Source: Congzhengia sp045635085 (lineage in GTDB: Bacteria > Bacillota > Clostridia > UBA1381 > UBA9506). Taken from it: a stretch of DNA of 64,000 bases. Below are positions 34,501 through 43,556 of the stretch, piece after piece. The notes under the pieces are model-generated. The model worked only from the letters and a program-made list of their open reading frames with translations. It made no database searches and was not told the origin of the DNA. The stretch is taken from NCBI GenBank assembly GCA_045635085.1, contig JAZRBM010000005.1:1-64000 (forward strand). Reading direction: 5' to 3'. The translations under genes and the position numbers were made by a program. Position 1 is the stretch's first letter; each line of letters begins with the position of its first letter.

Positions 34501-36243
34501 ATGGATATTTTTGATCTATTAAATTTAATTGGTGGATTGTGTCTGTTTCTTTTTGGTATGGAATTGATGGGTAGCGCCTTAGAGCGTCGTGCAGGAAGTG
34601 GCTTAAAAACAATTCTTGCCCATCTTACACATAACAAGCTTGCAGGTTTTTTGACCGGTTTGGGCGTAACATCTATAATTCAGAGTTCGTCTGCCACAAC
34701 TGTTATGGTTGTCGGTTTTGTTAACTCTAATCTTATGACTCTGCGTCAGGCGATCAGTATTATAATGGGTGCAAACGTCGGAACTACCGTTACTGCCTGG
34801 ATTTTGAGTTTGGGCGGAATTTCCGGTGACAATTTATTTATGCAGCTTTTAAAGCCTACATCTTTTACGCCGATTTTAGCACTTATCGGCACTGTGATGT
34901 ATATGTTTGGCAAATCATCAAAAGGAAAAGATACCGCTACTATTCTTTTAGGCTTTGCAACACTGATGTTTGGTATGGACACCATGTCTTCTGCTGTTTC
35001 AGGTCTTAGAGATGTTGCATGGTTCCAGCAGATGTTCATAATGTTTAAAAATCCTATTTTAGGCGTTATTGTAGGTGCATTACTTACAGCTATAATTCAA
35101 AGCTCATCTGCTTCTGTCGGTATCCTGCAGGCATTGTCTGCAACAGGTCAGATAACACTTGGCGCTGCCATCCCAATAATTATGGGACAGAATATTGGTA
35201 CCTGTATAACTGCAATTCTCTCTTCATTTGGCACAAATAAAAACGCTAAACGCGCCGCTGTTGTTCACCTTTCATTTAATATAATAGGCACAATAGTAGG
35301 ACTTATACTCTATATTCTGGTATCATCAATTTTAAAGCCTGTAATATTTGACAGCGCTGCAAATCATGTAAATATCGCAGTTGCTCACTCCTTCTTTAAT
35401 GTGATGTGTACTGTTATCTTATTCCCTGTTCCATCTTTGTTGGAAAAAATAGCCCTAAAGGTTATTCCCGAAACAGGCAAAAAAGAAGAAATCGTAGAAC
35501 TGGACGATCGTTTGATTGCTACACCAGCTGTCGCCATTGCACAATGTCATAAATATGTTACAGAAATGGCAGAAAAATCAGTTAATTCATTTAAGGAAAG
35601 CCTGACATTGCTTGAGAATTTTGATAGTAAGCTTGCAGAAAAAATCAGAAAAGACGAATCACGCGTTGACCACTTAGAGGATATTTTAGGAACATATTTG
35701 GTTAAATTGAGCGCATATCAGATTACAGACGAAGACAGTGCAGAAGTTTCTAAGCTGTTAAAAGCTATAGGAGATTTCGAGCGTATCTCAGACCACAGTG
35801 TAAACGTTGTAGAATCTGCAGAAGAATTGCATGAAAAACGTATCATTTTCACAGATGTTGCATCAAAGGATATGAACAATCTTACATCTGCAGTTTCCGA
35901 AATTCTTGATTTGGCTTCATTTGCATTCATACATAACGATACAGACGTCGCTCTGAAGGTAGAGCCTTTAGAACAGGTTATCGATGAATTAAAGCTCAAA
36001 ATGCGCAATGGTCACATAGATCGTTTACAAAAAGGCGAATGCTCAATTGAAGCAGGTTTTGTTTTGACTGATTTGATAACTAACCTTGAGCGTACCGCTG
36101 ACCATTGTTCAAGCATTGCAGTTTGCATAATAGACTCAGCGCAAAAGACTATGAATATTCATGAGTCAAAAGCAGATATAAAAGAAAACAGCACATACTT
36201 TAAAGAAAAATATATTTCATACAGCAAAAAGTATCTTAACTAA
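34501..36243 (+). CDS. Na/Pi cotransporter family protein with PhoU-like domain
   Basis: A 580-residue protein of the NptA/YjbB type. Two inverted Na_Pi_cotrans repeats carry the QSSSATTVM and QSSSASVGIL motifs (near residues 61 and 200), and GANVGTTVTAW and GQNIGTCITAI follow each. The C-terminal third (about 350-560) is helical and PhoU-like (AIGDFERISDHSVNV, NLERTADHCSSIA). It probably moves phosphate with the Na+ gradient, possibly outward as for YjbB. It follows the decarboxylase subunits on the same strand. Confidence 0.9.
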   Translation: MDIFDLLNLIGGLCLFLFGMELMGSALERRAGSGLKTILAHLTHNKLAGFLTGLGVTSIIQSSSATTVMVVGFVNSNLMTLRQAISIIMGANVGTTVTAWILSLGGISGDNLFMQLLKPTSFTPILALIGTVMYMFGKSSKGKDTATILLGFATLMFGMDTMSSAVSGLRDVAWFQQMFIMFKNPILGVIVGALLTAIIQSSSASVGILQALSATGQITLGAAIPIIMGQNIGTCITAILSSFGTNKNAKRAAVVHLSFNIIGTIVGLILYILVSSILKPVIFDSAANHVNIAVAHSFFNVMCTVILFPVPSLLEKIALKVIPETGKKEEIVELDDRLIATPAVAIAQCHKYVTEMAEKSVNSFKESLTLLENFDSKLAEKIRKDESRVDHLEDILGTYLVKLSAYQITDEDSAEVSKLLKAIGDFERISDHSVNVVESAEELHEKRIIFTDVASKDMNNLTSAVSEILDLASFAFIHNDTDVALKVEPLEQVIDELKLKMRNGHIDRLQKGECSIEAGFVLTDLITNLERTADHCSSIAVCIIDSAQKTMNIHESKADIKENSTYFKEKYISYSKKYLN

Positions 36244-36292
36244 AAAAAGAGGCTGTAGCAAAATGATTTCATATTGCTACAGCCTCTTTTTT
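36243..36292. terminator. Bidirectional terminator between the Na/Pi gene and trmO
   Basis: A 19-bp stem (core GAGGCTGTAGCAA / TTGCTACAGCCTC) with A- and T-runs on each side; it overlaps the end of trmO. Confidence 0.9.
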
Positions 36293-36939
36293 ACATCTAT
36301 TACAGTAAGTATATCTTTTTCCATTTTAAATTTGATGTCATAGTCTGAAAACATCATGCTATATATTCTTTCATCATCGTGGTATGAAGGTCTTGGGTCA
36401 TCAGCTAAACAAGCTATAGCTGATGCTCTTTTTTCATGAGGCAGAACTTTTAAAAGTTCATCTGGAAAACTCACGTTTAAAGAGTGATCCTTATTTTCTT
36501 CGGCAAAACCGCCTTTAGCCCCCAATATACAGTCGCTATAGGGAATATATGGTTTGATGTCGTAAATAGGTGTATCGTTTAGCAAGTCAACCCCTGACAC
36601 TATTATTGAGCCTTTTTCTAATCTTTCTAATTTTACACACGAAAGTCCTAAAGAATTTGGTCTAAATGGCGAGCGACTTGCAAAAACCCCTACTCTTTTG
36701 TTTCCGCCGAGTCTTGGCGGTCTTACCGTCATGGTTTTGCCCTTATATACAGATTCAGAAAAACCAAATATAAGCCAAATATGTGAAAATTCCTCTATCC
36801 CTCGTATTGCCTCAGGATTATTAAACTCTGGCAAAAATTCTATCTTTCCTATCAGTTCTTTTACTCTGCCGCTCTGACGCGGTATACCAAACTTTTCCTT
36901 AAAATCGGTCTTTATATATGCAATCGGCTTTATATCCAT
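36277..36939 (-). CDS. trmO: tRNA (N6-threonylcarbamoyladenosine37-N6)-methyltransferase TrmO
   Basis: A SAM-dependent enzyme that adds a methyl group to t6A37 in tRNA-Thr. The 220 residues contain FSHIWLIFGF, RPPRLGGNKRVGVFASRSPFRPN and GLSCVKLE, the TsaA/YaeB signature, and a C-terminal extension with DDPRPSYHDDERIYSMMFSDYDI. The ATG of MDIKPIAYI was preferred to an upstream GTG that abuts the ribosome site. Confidence 0.93.
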   Translation of the reverse strand: MDIKPIAYIKTDFKEKFGIPRQSGRVKELIGKIEFLPEFNNPEAIRGIEEFSHIWLIFGFSESVYKGKTMTVRPPRLGGNKRVGVFASRSPFRPNSLGLSCVKLERLEKGSIIVSGVDLLNDTPIYDIKPYIPYSDCILGAKGGFAEENKDHSLNVSFPDELLKVLPHEKRASAIACLADDPRPSYHDDERIYSMMFSDYDIKFKMEKDILTVIDVKKRL

Positions 36940-37021
36940 AGGCTCAATCACTCCCTTACAGTATAAACTATAACACAGGTTTTAAATAAATTCAAATATT
37001 AAAATTAAATTCAAAATAACC

Positions 37022-37050
37022 TTGACAAACGTAAAAAAAAATGGTAAACT
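37022..37050 (+). promoter_or_regulatory. tRNA-Leu promoter
   Basis: TTGACA, 17 bp, TAAACT, ending 18 bases before the tRNA. Confidence 0.85.
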
Positions 37051-37068
37051 ATCTAAGTCAGTTGCGAT

Positions 37069-37152
37069 GCGGATGTGGCGGAATTGGCAGACGCGCTAGA
37101 CTTAGGATCTAGTGTCTCCGACGTGCAGGTTCAAGTCCTGTCATCCGCACCA
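37069..37152 (+). tRNA. tRNA-Leu (anticodon TAG)
   Basis: An 84-nt class II tRNA. GCGGATG pairs with CATCCGC, the anticodon stem CTAGA/TCTAG encloses loop CTTAGGA, and GGTTCAAGTCC is the T-loop. A variable arm (GTGTCTCCGACGT) marks it as class II, and CCA is encoded. Confidence 0.98.
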
Positions 37153-37157
37153 CAAAC

Positions 37158-37190
37158 AAAAAGCTTACAGTATTTTACTGTAAGCTTTTT
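37158..37190 (+). terminator. Terminator after tRNA-Leu
   Basis: AAAAAGCTTACAGTA / TACTGTAAGCTTTTT with a 3-nt loop and trailing T-run. Confidence 0.88.
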
Positions 37191-37253
37191 TTCGTGTTTG
37201 TTTTTATCAAAGATATACTTTGGACTCTATATAATTTCGTTGTTCATAAGATG

Positions 37254-38513
37254 TTACTTTCCAAGTACTTTTTTTGCCTTTCTCATAGCTAAAATACGAT
37301 TCATTTCGTTATAAACTATCATATAACCTTCGTCAACGCCCATGCCGGGTTTCGCAAGAATCTGGATAGGCTTGGTAGCCATAGCACAATGAACGCATAC
37401 CTGCGCACTACGATCTGTTTCGTTACATGTGCCACCTTGATAAGCTCCTATTCCCTTTTCTCTGCAGTACAAAACTGCTTCAATAGTGTTATTGATACCA
37501 CCAAGGTCAGGAGTCTTTATTTGTACCATATGTCCCGCCTTATTATCAGCAAAAAGCTTGATGTCTTCAAGTGTGTTGCACCATTCGTCTGCAACAAGTT
37601 CCACATCACAGCCACGGTCATCCAACTCTTTTGTAAGAGCCGCCAGAGCTATAAGTTGTGTCTCACGGTCACAGTCACAGTCCATAGGTCCCTCAATACG
37701 TAATTTAAAGGGTTTTGCGATTTCTCCAAGTCCCTCTATATAATCTGCCATATCCTTATAGTTATTATTTCCAAAAGCAGCACCTATAGTACCATATACA
37801 TCTATGTGCATAATTGGAGAATAGCTCTCATCAGTACGGAATTCTAAAATGCGGTCGCGTAACCACTCGACATATTCAGCGAGTTTTTCACCTTTTCTGC
37901 CAAGCTTTGTATCAATATTATTAATAAGAGCATGAGGGAGAACCTGTGCACCCTTAATAATCATTTTATCAGTGTTGTCATAGCGATCGTCACCGGACTG
38001 AGTGAAAATCGGGATAGGAGTTTCAGATACAGTGCAGCCATATTCATCAGCTACAACCTCGCACATCATTCTGCCGGTTGCTTTTGCAACAGCATCTAAA
38101 ATTGCCTGAGATACACCGTAACGGATAGCTGTATGAAGACGCTTGCCACCAACTTTAATATCTTCCATCATTGCACAAAGGCCACGGAAATCATCAGCTT
38201 CTTTGCCAACAAGTTCAGGTTTTATAAACTTGTCAATAACAGGAATAAAATCTTCTGCTAGAAACAGCGGGTCACGTCCGCCTGCACCTGAATACTGAAC
38301 AGCCGCACAGTCACCGTAAGCAATCTGACCATCTTCTAATACTATCATTACCGAGATGGACTCTCCTGCCTGACGAACAGCACGAAATCCCTCAGTTACA
38401 GGATCACCTATATAAAATACACCATCGTGGCCTGCTCCCTGCTTAATAGCACGTTGGTCATCAAAGTAAAATCCGGTACGTCCGGGTGAGCAAACAATAT
38501 CTATAATTTTCAT
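37254..38513 (-). CDS. mal: Methylaspartate ammonia-lyase
   Basis: Removes ammonia from threo-3-methylaspartate to give mesaconate. The 419-residue enolase-superfamily enzyme has the metal-ligand segments IMHIDVYGTIG, RIEGPMDC and ELVADEWCN (Asp, Glu, Asp), and the catalytic Lys in MVQIKTPDLGG. It begins MKIIDIVCSPGRTGFYFDDQ as in the Clostridium tetanomorphum enzyme. It is the last gene of glmS-glmL-glmE-mal, 18 bp after glmE. Confidence 0.97.
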   Translation of the reverse strand: MKIIDIVCSPGRTGFYFDDQRAIKQGAGHDGVFYIGDPVTEGFRAVRQAGESISVMIVLEDGQIAYGDCAAVQYSGAGGRDPLFLAEDFIPVIDKFIKPELVGKEADDFRGLCAMMEDIKVGGKRLHTAIRYGVSQAILDAVAKATGRMMCEVVADEYGCTVSETPIPIFTQSGDDRYDNTDKMIIKGAQVLPHALINNIDTKLGRKGEKLAEYVEWLRDRILEFRTDESYSPIMHIDVYGTIGAAFGNNNYKDMADYIEGLGEIAKPFKLRIEGPMDCDCDRETQLIALAALTKELDDRGCDVELVADEWCNTLEDIKLFADNKAGHMVQIKTPDLGGINNTIEAVLYCREKGIGAYQGGTCNETDRSAQVCVHCAMATKPIQILAKPGMGVDEGYMIVYNEMNRILAMRKAKKVLGK

Positions 38514-38531
38514 AACACATTTATCTCCTTA

Positions 38532-39983
38532 TTAATATTTTGGACGTCCAACCAAGCGCCCTTTACCAATAGCGTATACGTCATCGATAACCATCTGGAA
38601 AGATGCCTTACGTTTTTCAGCAACTGCACGCTCTTCTATCTTTGATTTGTGGAAATCAAGAAGATCCTGTGAAAATGGTAAGTTGCCAGGATTTAAGATT
38701 CGAACTGCACCGTTATTATCACGGCAAGGCAGCATTTTACCTGCATTCGCTCGACATGGAGCAAAAGGAACATCAAGCACACCTGCTTCAACGCCGCGGC
38801 AAACACCAATAGCAACATCGCCTTTTCCAAGCTCAAAGCATTTGTCAACAATAGCACGTGTTTCCTGACGAATTATTTCTTTTTCCTCTTCTAAATCATC
38901 AGAGTGAAATTTCTGGTCAGAAAGCATATTAACAACCTGTTTTGTACAACGAAGCCCCTGGGCATTAGCCTCCATAGTAGGAATACCAACCGCCTCATGA
39001 GGTGTTTTTACAATAACCTTTGTAGCCTTTGCCAAAGCAGCAATTAAACTACCTGAAGATATAACACCAAAAGCCTTCGCTTCATCAGCAGGGAAACCAC
39101 CCATCCACTGATGAAGAACAGTTGTAACTTCTACATCAGCGTATCCATATTTCTGTAAATATTCATCTGTTAATTCCTGAAGTGTACGGATAGCAGCAAT
39201 ATCCTGTACAAGATTACCGCACTGACCGTAACCAACTGTTATATTTTTAACACCCTGCTCAGCAGCGAGCAATGCTTCTATAATAGCCGCCGCATGAGAT
39301 ATACAAGGGGGCACCAAAGTTCCTGTTAAAGGTCCATATGGTTCTCGGTTAATAGAAACACCCATTTCTTCATAAAGTCCTGTCAAACGGTCAACATACT
39401 GCCAGTCACGGATTGTTCTTTCCATAGGGATATTTTTGCAATAAGGCAGGTTGTAAGAAATACCACCACCTTCATAGCTTGTAAAGCCTCCGGCATATGT
39501 AATTTCGGTCAATAGTCTTGCGTCAGGGGTGCCGTGACGGACCTGCATAGGTACATTGACACTTTCGATAACCTGACGGCACTTTGCAACACCGTGATTA
39601 ACTGCAGGAAAGCCGTTTAGCATTGCTCTTTCCAAACGAAGAGATTCTGATATGCCGTTTTCTGCCTCTTCATATCTGTTTTGGCGTGTGTAACTATCAA
39701 TAGTTGAAGGAAGTAGGTCAGCTTCTCCGTGTTCCTCCAGATACTGCATAAGTTTAATATGTTCTTCGACAACAGGTACACCTGCACGGGGTTGCACCAA
39801 TGTACGATTATCACGCTTTGCAGCTAAAAGTTTTTTGGAAAAGTTTCTTGATTCTGGCATTGCTTTGTGATAGGCAACTGCCTCCTCGATGTCAACATCC
39901 TTTCCTGTGGGCCACTGAGTCAAAACTTCCTGACGTAAGCGGTTAAATTCGCCGTCAGAAAGACGTTTATTTTGAATATCCAT
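38532..39983 (-). CDS. glmE: Methylaspartate (glutamate) mutase subunit E
   Basis: The substrate-binding TIM-barrel subunit (483 residues) of adenosylcobalamin-dependent glutamate mutase, which rearranges L-glutamate to 3-methylaspartate. Landmarks are QPRAGVPVVEEHIKLM, TIDSYTRQNRYEEAE, RHGTPDARLL and EGGGISYNLPYCKN. I chose the ATG of MDIQNK, ten bases after AAGGAG; the longest frame starts at a TTG touching that site. It overlaps the glmL stop by 17 bases, so translation is coupled. Confidence 0.97.
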   Translation of the reverse strand: MDIQNKRLSDGEFNRLRQEVLTQWPTGKDVDIEEAVAYHKAMPESRNFSKKLLAAKRDNRTLVQPRAGVPVVEEHIKLMQYLEEHGEADLLPSTIDSYTRQNRYEEAENGISESLRLERAMLNGFPAVNHGVAKCRQVIESVNVPMQVRHGTPDARLLTEITYAGGFTSYEGGGISYNLPYCKNIPMERTIRDWQYVDRLTGLYEEMGVSINREPYGPLTGTLVPPCISHAAAIIEALLAAEQGVKNITVGYGQCGNLVQDIAAIRTLQELTDEYLQKYGYADVEVTTVLHQWMGGFPADEAKAFGVISSGSLIAALAKATKVIVKTPHEAVGIPTMEANAQGLRCTKQVVNMLSDQKFHSDDLEEEKEIIRQETRAIVDKCFELGKGDVAIGVCRGVEAGVLDVPFAPCRANAGKMLPCRDNNGAVRILNPGNLPFSQDLLDFHKSKIEERAVAEKRKASFQMVIDDVYAIGKGRLVGRPKY

Positions 39984-41358
39984 AGTATTCAAGCTCCTTT
40001 TTCATTATTCGCAAGGCCGTTTTGGGATAATATGATGAAAGTAATCCCATTGCAGCTAAAATATACGTTCTATCTACCCAAACATCAGCAGTTTTTGGTC
40101 TAAGTGATGTAGGATTTCTTGGTGAATAGAGGGCGAAGGCTGCGATCTCTTCTGTCCTCTTTGTGTGGATCAGGCTGCCGCCCGTTACCACAATTTGTTT
40201 TACTTTGGTCAGGTTTTTCCCTTCCTGGACATACGTCTGACCCATCATTGTATATGTTTCTGAAATTGTGCCTGCATGACGCGTAATCGCTTCTTCTATG
40301 GCACATGACGCCAATGCATAATCCAAGGCTTCCATTTCACTGTCGCCATTTGGGACTTTATCTGTATTTTTCCTTAAATCATCTATCAAAGCCTGTACTC
40401 TTTCTTCCGAAAGACCGGAAAGCTCACATATTCGATTTATTCCTGCAACATCCACAATACCATGAATACTGTATCGCATACCGATATCGCCTTCTACTGT
40501 ACGCTTTGCATAAGGCTCAGGAAGTCCTTTGTAGACCGTGTTCATATGCTCCGGCATTCCGTCAGCAATTGAATAAACATCAGTTGTAGCACCGCCTACG
40601 TCCACAGCTATCAAGTCACCGATTCCAAGTTCATCCTCGTATCCCTTTGCAAGAAGTTCCATCGCCTGAAGAACGGCTGACGGTGTGGGCATCATGATGT
40701 CAGATAAAAGTTCTGTCGCTTTACTTAATCCCTTTGCCTGAATAATCCTATTCAAAAATATTTCACGAATCTGCTTTTGAGCAGGCTCTATTTGAAGTAC
40801 GCCGAATTTTGGCATTACATTGGGACAAACATAAACCTCACAGTCCTTTAAAATTTCTTGACACTGTCTTGCTACTGTGCGGTTACCTGCAATTACAATA
40901 GGAAAATCCGGTTTCATATCTGCCAACATTTTTGCATTATGCAGAATACATTCCTTATTGCCGCCATCAGTTCCGCCTACAAGAAGAAAAATATCCGGAC
41001 TAGTTTTACTGATTTCTTCAATATCTTCCTCAGTCAACTCAAAGGCATATATTCCCACTGCCTTTGCTCCTGCTCCAAGACTTGCAAGCTTTGCAGCTTC
41101 TCCGGTAAGTTCCGGCACAAGACCGCTTGTGACCATCCGAAGACCTCCTGCAGCTGAAGAGCATGCGTAGCAAGAATCGTAAAAAATTTTACCGGTTTTC
41201 TCTTCTAAAATTTTAAGCCCTTGATTAAGACCGTCATTTATATCAGTCTGAACCGTGGTATACGATGCGGCTGTTCCAAGAATCTCTTCTTTATCAACAT
41301 CTACCGCCGTAAGCTTTGTATATGTACTGCCGAAATCAATCAGCAAGACATTTTTCAT
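39967..41358 (-). CDS. glmL: Methylaspartate mutase accessory protein GlmL
   Basis: A 463-residue ASKHA-type ATPase encoded between the two mutase subunits, thought to reactivate or chaperone the B12 enzyme. LIDFGSTYTKLTAVD is the phosphate-1 motif, IFLLVGGTDGGNKE and VDVGGATTDVYS the further nucleotide-binding loops, and VVTGGSLIHTKR lies near the end. Its start overlaps the glmS stop by one base. Confidence 0.95.
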   Translation of the reverse strand: MKNVLLIDFGSTYTKLTAVDVDKEEILGTAASYTTVQTDINDGLNQGLKILEEKTGKIFYDSCYACSSAAGGLRMVTSGLVPELTGEAAKLASLGAGAKAVGIYAFELTEEDIEEISKTSPDIFLLVGGTDGGNKECILHNAKMLADMKPDFPIVIAGNRTVARQCQEILKDCEVYVCPNVMPKFGVLQIEPAQKQIREIFLNRIIQAKGLSKATELLSDIMMPTPSAVLQAMELLAKGYEDELGIGDLIAVDVGGATTDVYSIADGMPEHMNTVYKGLPEPYAKRTVEGDIGMRYSIHGIVDVAGINRICELSGLSEERVQALIDDLRKNTDKVPNGDSEMEALDYALASCAIEEAITRHAGTISETYTMMGQTYVQEGKNLTKVKQIVVTGGSLIHTKRTEEIAAFALYSPRNPTSLRPKTADVWVDRTYILAAMGLLSSYYPKTALRIMKKELEYYGYSK

Positions 41359-41789
41359 TAATTGTCACCATCCATATTTAGCAGCTCACGAAGAGCCTCA
41401 ATAGCAGTTTCCGGCGAAGTTCCGGGAGGAAATGCCCGGTCAAAGCCCATTGCTTTAAAGCGCTTTTCCACATCTTCAAATTTTTGTTTGCCAATAACAA
41501 TATTACCACCAACAATCAATGGAATGCCTTTTAGCCCTGCTTCATCACACTTTTCACGCATACCACGACAATCTAGTTCCCCCTGTCCGTAAAGAGAAGA
41601 AACAACGATGGCATCCGCACCGGATTCTATAGCTGCTGCAATATACTCTTCCTGTGAAACCATAACACCAAGATTCACTACTTCAAAACCAGCTTCCGTA
41701 AAAGCATGGTACAAAATCTTATTGCCTACGGCATGAACATCAGCGCCAATAACACCGATGACCAGGACTTTTTTTTCTTTGTTATCCAT
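41358..41789 (-). CDS. glmS: Methylaspartate (glutamate) mutase subunit S
   Basis: The cobalamin-binding subunit, 143 residues. The base-off B12 motif DxHxxG appears as GADVHAVGN with the later SSLYGQGE and IVGGNIVIG loops, in the order seen for GlmS/MutS of clostridia. It is the first gene of the glmSLE-mal operon and has its own promoter with a probable GntR operator. Confidence 0.97.
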   Translation of the reverse strand: MDNKEKKVLVIGVIGADVHAVGNKILYHAFTEAGFEVVNLGVMVSQEEYIAAAIESGADAIVVSSLYGQGELDCRGMREKCDEAGLKGIPLIVGGNIVIGKQKFEDVEKRFKAMGFDRAFPPGTSPETAIEALRELLNMDGDN

Positions 41790-41822
41790 ATCAATACCTC
41801 ATTATATTAATTTAGATATAAC

Positions 41823-41871
41823 TATAATTGTTATATACCTATATAATATAATGTAATATATCATTTGTCAA
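41823..41871 (-). promoter_or_regulatory. glmS promoter with probable GntR operator
   Basis: TTGACA, 17 bp, TATTAT on the minus strand. Just past the -10, at the expected transcription start, lies TATAATTGTTATATA (plus-strand reading), a 15-bp match in opposite orientation to the sequence at the gntR promoter. Confidence 0.75.
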
Positions 41872-41903
41872 GACGAAAATGGCATTTTTACTATTTTTTA
41901 TAT

Positions 41904-42881
41904 TTATATGGTTTTGTCGTCACGTATTCTTTTAATTTTGGTTTCTAGGTACAAAAGAGACCCTTCATCCATTTCGTAATTACAATCAATTACATTACCT
42001 TTAAACTTCGCTATGGCTTTAACGCTATGTGTGTTAAAGTATTTTTCGTAGTTTTTAGGAACAAGAATTGTATCCTTTCCCTTAAGATATTTTCCCAAAT
42101 CTGCATCATCACCTATAATCAGCGGTTTGCTTAAAACAATATCTTCTGCATACATTTCGCAAGTGTTATATAAAAGCTCTGCGAAACGCACGCTATACCC
42201 CAAAATACCAGTTTTCTCACCCTTACGAAGCTTAATAATATGCGATAAACAACGCGCAGAAGGCCTCAGTGCCACGCGTGCTATTCTTTTTCTATCAGGA
42301 ACAACAGTTTCCAGATATTGAGAGTGCAAAGATGTTGTAACAATGAGATCAAAGTCATCGCTCAGTTTATATGGATATTGTTTTATGCTGGCAAATGTAT
42401 AGGAATATAAATCAAGTTCATCAATATGTCTAAGCTGCTCGGACATCTGCGACAGATTTTCAGGATTACATTCAACCACTGCAACCTTTACATGAGTTTC
42501 CTCTTGGGAATGTTCACGAAGTTTTAGATTCAAAAATATGTTTATCTCAGACGCCGAAAGTCCCATTCCTTCTAAACGGTCAAGCATCTCATCAATAGCT
42601 GCCATAGCCTGTTCTTTTCTACTTCCTGAATTTGCCGGCTGGTATTTTACAAAAGTGCCTCTTCCTTGTACCTTTTCGATAAGTCCAATCCGTTCCAGTT
42701 CGTCATACGCCCGTTTTACGGTCCCTCTGGCAACTCCGACCTCTTCGATCATTTCTTGAACAGTTGGAAGCTGTTGACCTGATATGAGACTACCGTTTTT
42801 TATCGCAACACAAATTGCGTCCACAAGTTGTTGATATATAGGAACATCCAACTCCGTATTAATTTTGTATAGTGGTTCCAT
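41904..42881 (-). CDS. GntR family transcriptional regulator
   Basis: A 325-residue regulator. Residues 5-75 are a GntR winged helix (VPIYQQLVDAICVAIKNGSL, then QLPTVQEMIEEVGVARGTVK and RGTFVKYQ). The rest (about 105-325) is a ligand-binding domain I cannot assign; it lacks the FadR helices and the UTRA pattern I would expect. The ATG of MEPLYKI lies eight bases after GAGGGG. It sits between the lyase and mutase operons with a matching motif at its own and the glmS promoter, so control of glutamate fermentation is the likely job. Confidence 0.9.
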   Translation of the reverse strand: MEPLYKINTELDVPIYQQLVDAICVAIKNGSLISGQQLPTVQEMIEEVGVARGTVKRAYDELERIGLIEKVQGRGTFVKYQPANSGSRKEQAMAAIDEMLDRLEGMGLSASEINIFLNLKLREHSQEETHVKVAVVECNPENLSQMSEQLRHIDELDLYSYTFASIKQYPYKLSDDFDLIVTTSLHSQYLETVVPDRKRIARVALRPSARCLSHIIKLRKGEKTGILGYSVRFAELLYNTCEMYAEDIVLSKPLIIGDDADLGKYLKGKDTILVPKNYEKYFNTHSVKAIAKFKGNVIDCNYEMDEGSLLYLETKIKRIRDDKTI

Positions 42882-42897
42882 AATTTTCACCCCTCTG

Positions 42898-42939
42898 ATT
42901 GTTATATAACAATTATACCTCGTTTCACTAATTTGTCAA
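42898..42939 (-). promoter_or_regulatory. gntR promoter with 16-bp palindrome
   Basis: TTGACA, 16 bp, TATAAT on the minus strand, with the perfect palindrome ATTGTTATATAACAAT overlapping the -10 and the start point. This suggests autoregulation. Confidence 0.75.
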
Positions 42940-42953
42940 GATGAATTGATACA

Positions 42954-42988
42954 TTTTAAGGCACGCTTTATGTAAGCGTGCCTTAAAA
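42954..42988 (-). terminator. Hairpin after the fumarase-type genes
   Basis: A 15-bp stem (TTTTAAGGCACGCTT / AAGCGTGCCTTAAAA) lies directly beyond the beta-subunit stop. The U-tract is inside the stem, so termination is likely but not certain. Confidence 0.65.
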
Positions 42989-42989
42989 T

Positions 42990-43556
42990 CTACTGCTTAT
43001 TATCTTTTTGAGCAAGATAATTTTTCCTTCCAATTTCATAAAGATTGTTTCCATTACTATCAATTACTACAATGGCAGGAAAATTCTCCACTTCAAGTTT
43101 ACGGATAGCCTCAGCGCCAAGGTCATCATATGCGATAACTTCAGCTTTTTTTATACATTTGCTCAAAAGAGCTCCACAACCACCGATAGCCCCGAAATAT
43201 ACAGCACCATATTCTTTCATGGCATCAATAACTTCAGGACCTCTCTTACCCTTACCAATCATGCCAGTAAGTCCCTGTGCGATCATAGTAGGACTGTATG
43301 CATCCATACGATATGAAGTTGTAGGCCCGGCAGAACCTAAAGCCTGCCCCGGTTTTGCAGGTGTAGGACCCACAAAATAGATTATACTGTCTTTAACGTC
43401 AAGCGGTAACTCCTTACCCTCTGCAACAAGCTCACACAAGCGCTTATGAGCAGCATCTCTTGCTGTATAAATTACACCTGATATTAAACAACTGTCCCCT
43501 GCTTTTAATTTTTTTGAGGCTTCGCGCGTCAATGGTGTTCTAACAGAAATAGCCAT
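42990..43556 (-). CDS. Class I fumarase-type hydratase, beta subunit (probable mesaconase)
   Basis: A 188-residue beta subunit equivalent to the C-terminal domain of class I fumarases and L-tartrate dehydratases. GDSCLISGVIYTARDAAHKRL and GPTPAKPGQALGSAGPTTSYRMD are signatures. With the alpha subunit it forms a 4Fe-4S hydro-lyase. Class I enzymes can hydrate mesaconate as well as fumarate; placement directly after a citrate-lyase-type operon and beside the methylaspartate genes makes mesaconate to citramalate the likely reaction. That substrate is inference. Confidence 0.9.
   Translation of the reverse strand: MAISVRTPLTREASKKLKAGDSCLISGVIYTARDAAHKRLCELVAEGKELPLDVKDSIIYFVGPTPAKPGQALGSAGPTTSYRMDAYSPTMIAQGLTGMIGKGKRGPEVIDAMKEYGAVYFGAIGGCGALLSKCIKKAEVIAYDDLGAEAIRKLEVENFPAIVVIDSNGNNLYEIGRKNYLAQKDNKQ

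Noticed and set aside
42903..42917. Operator matching at the citD promoter
   Set aside because: The AT-rich palindrome there shares only general composition with the gntR-site motif; not enough to call a third site.
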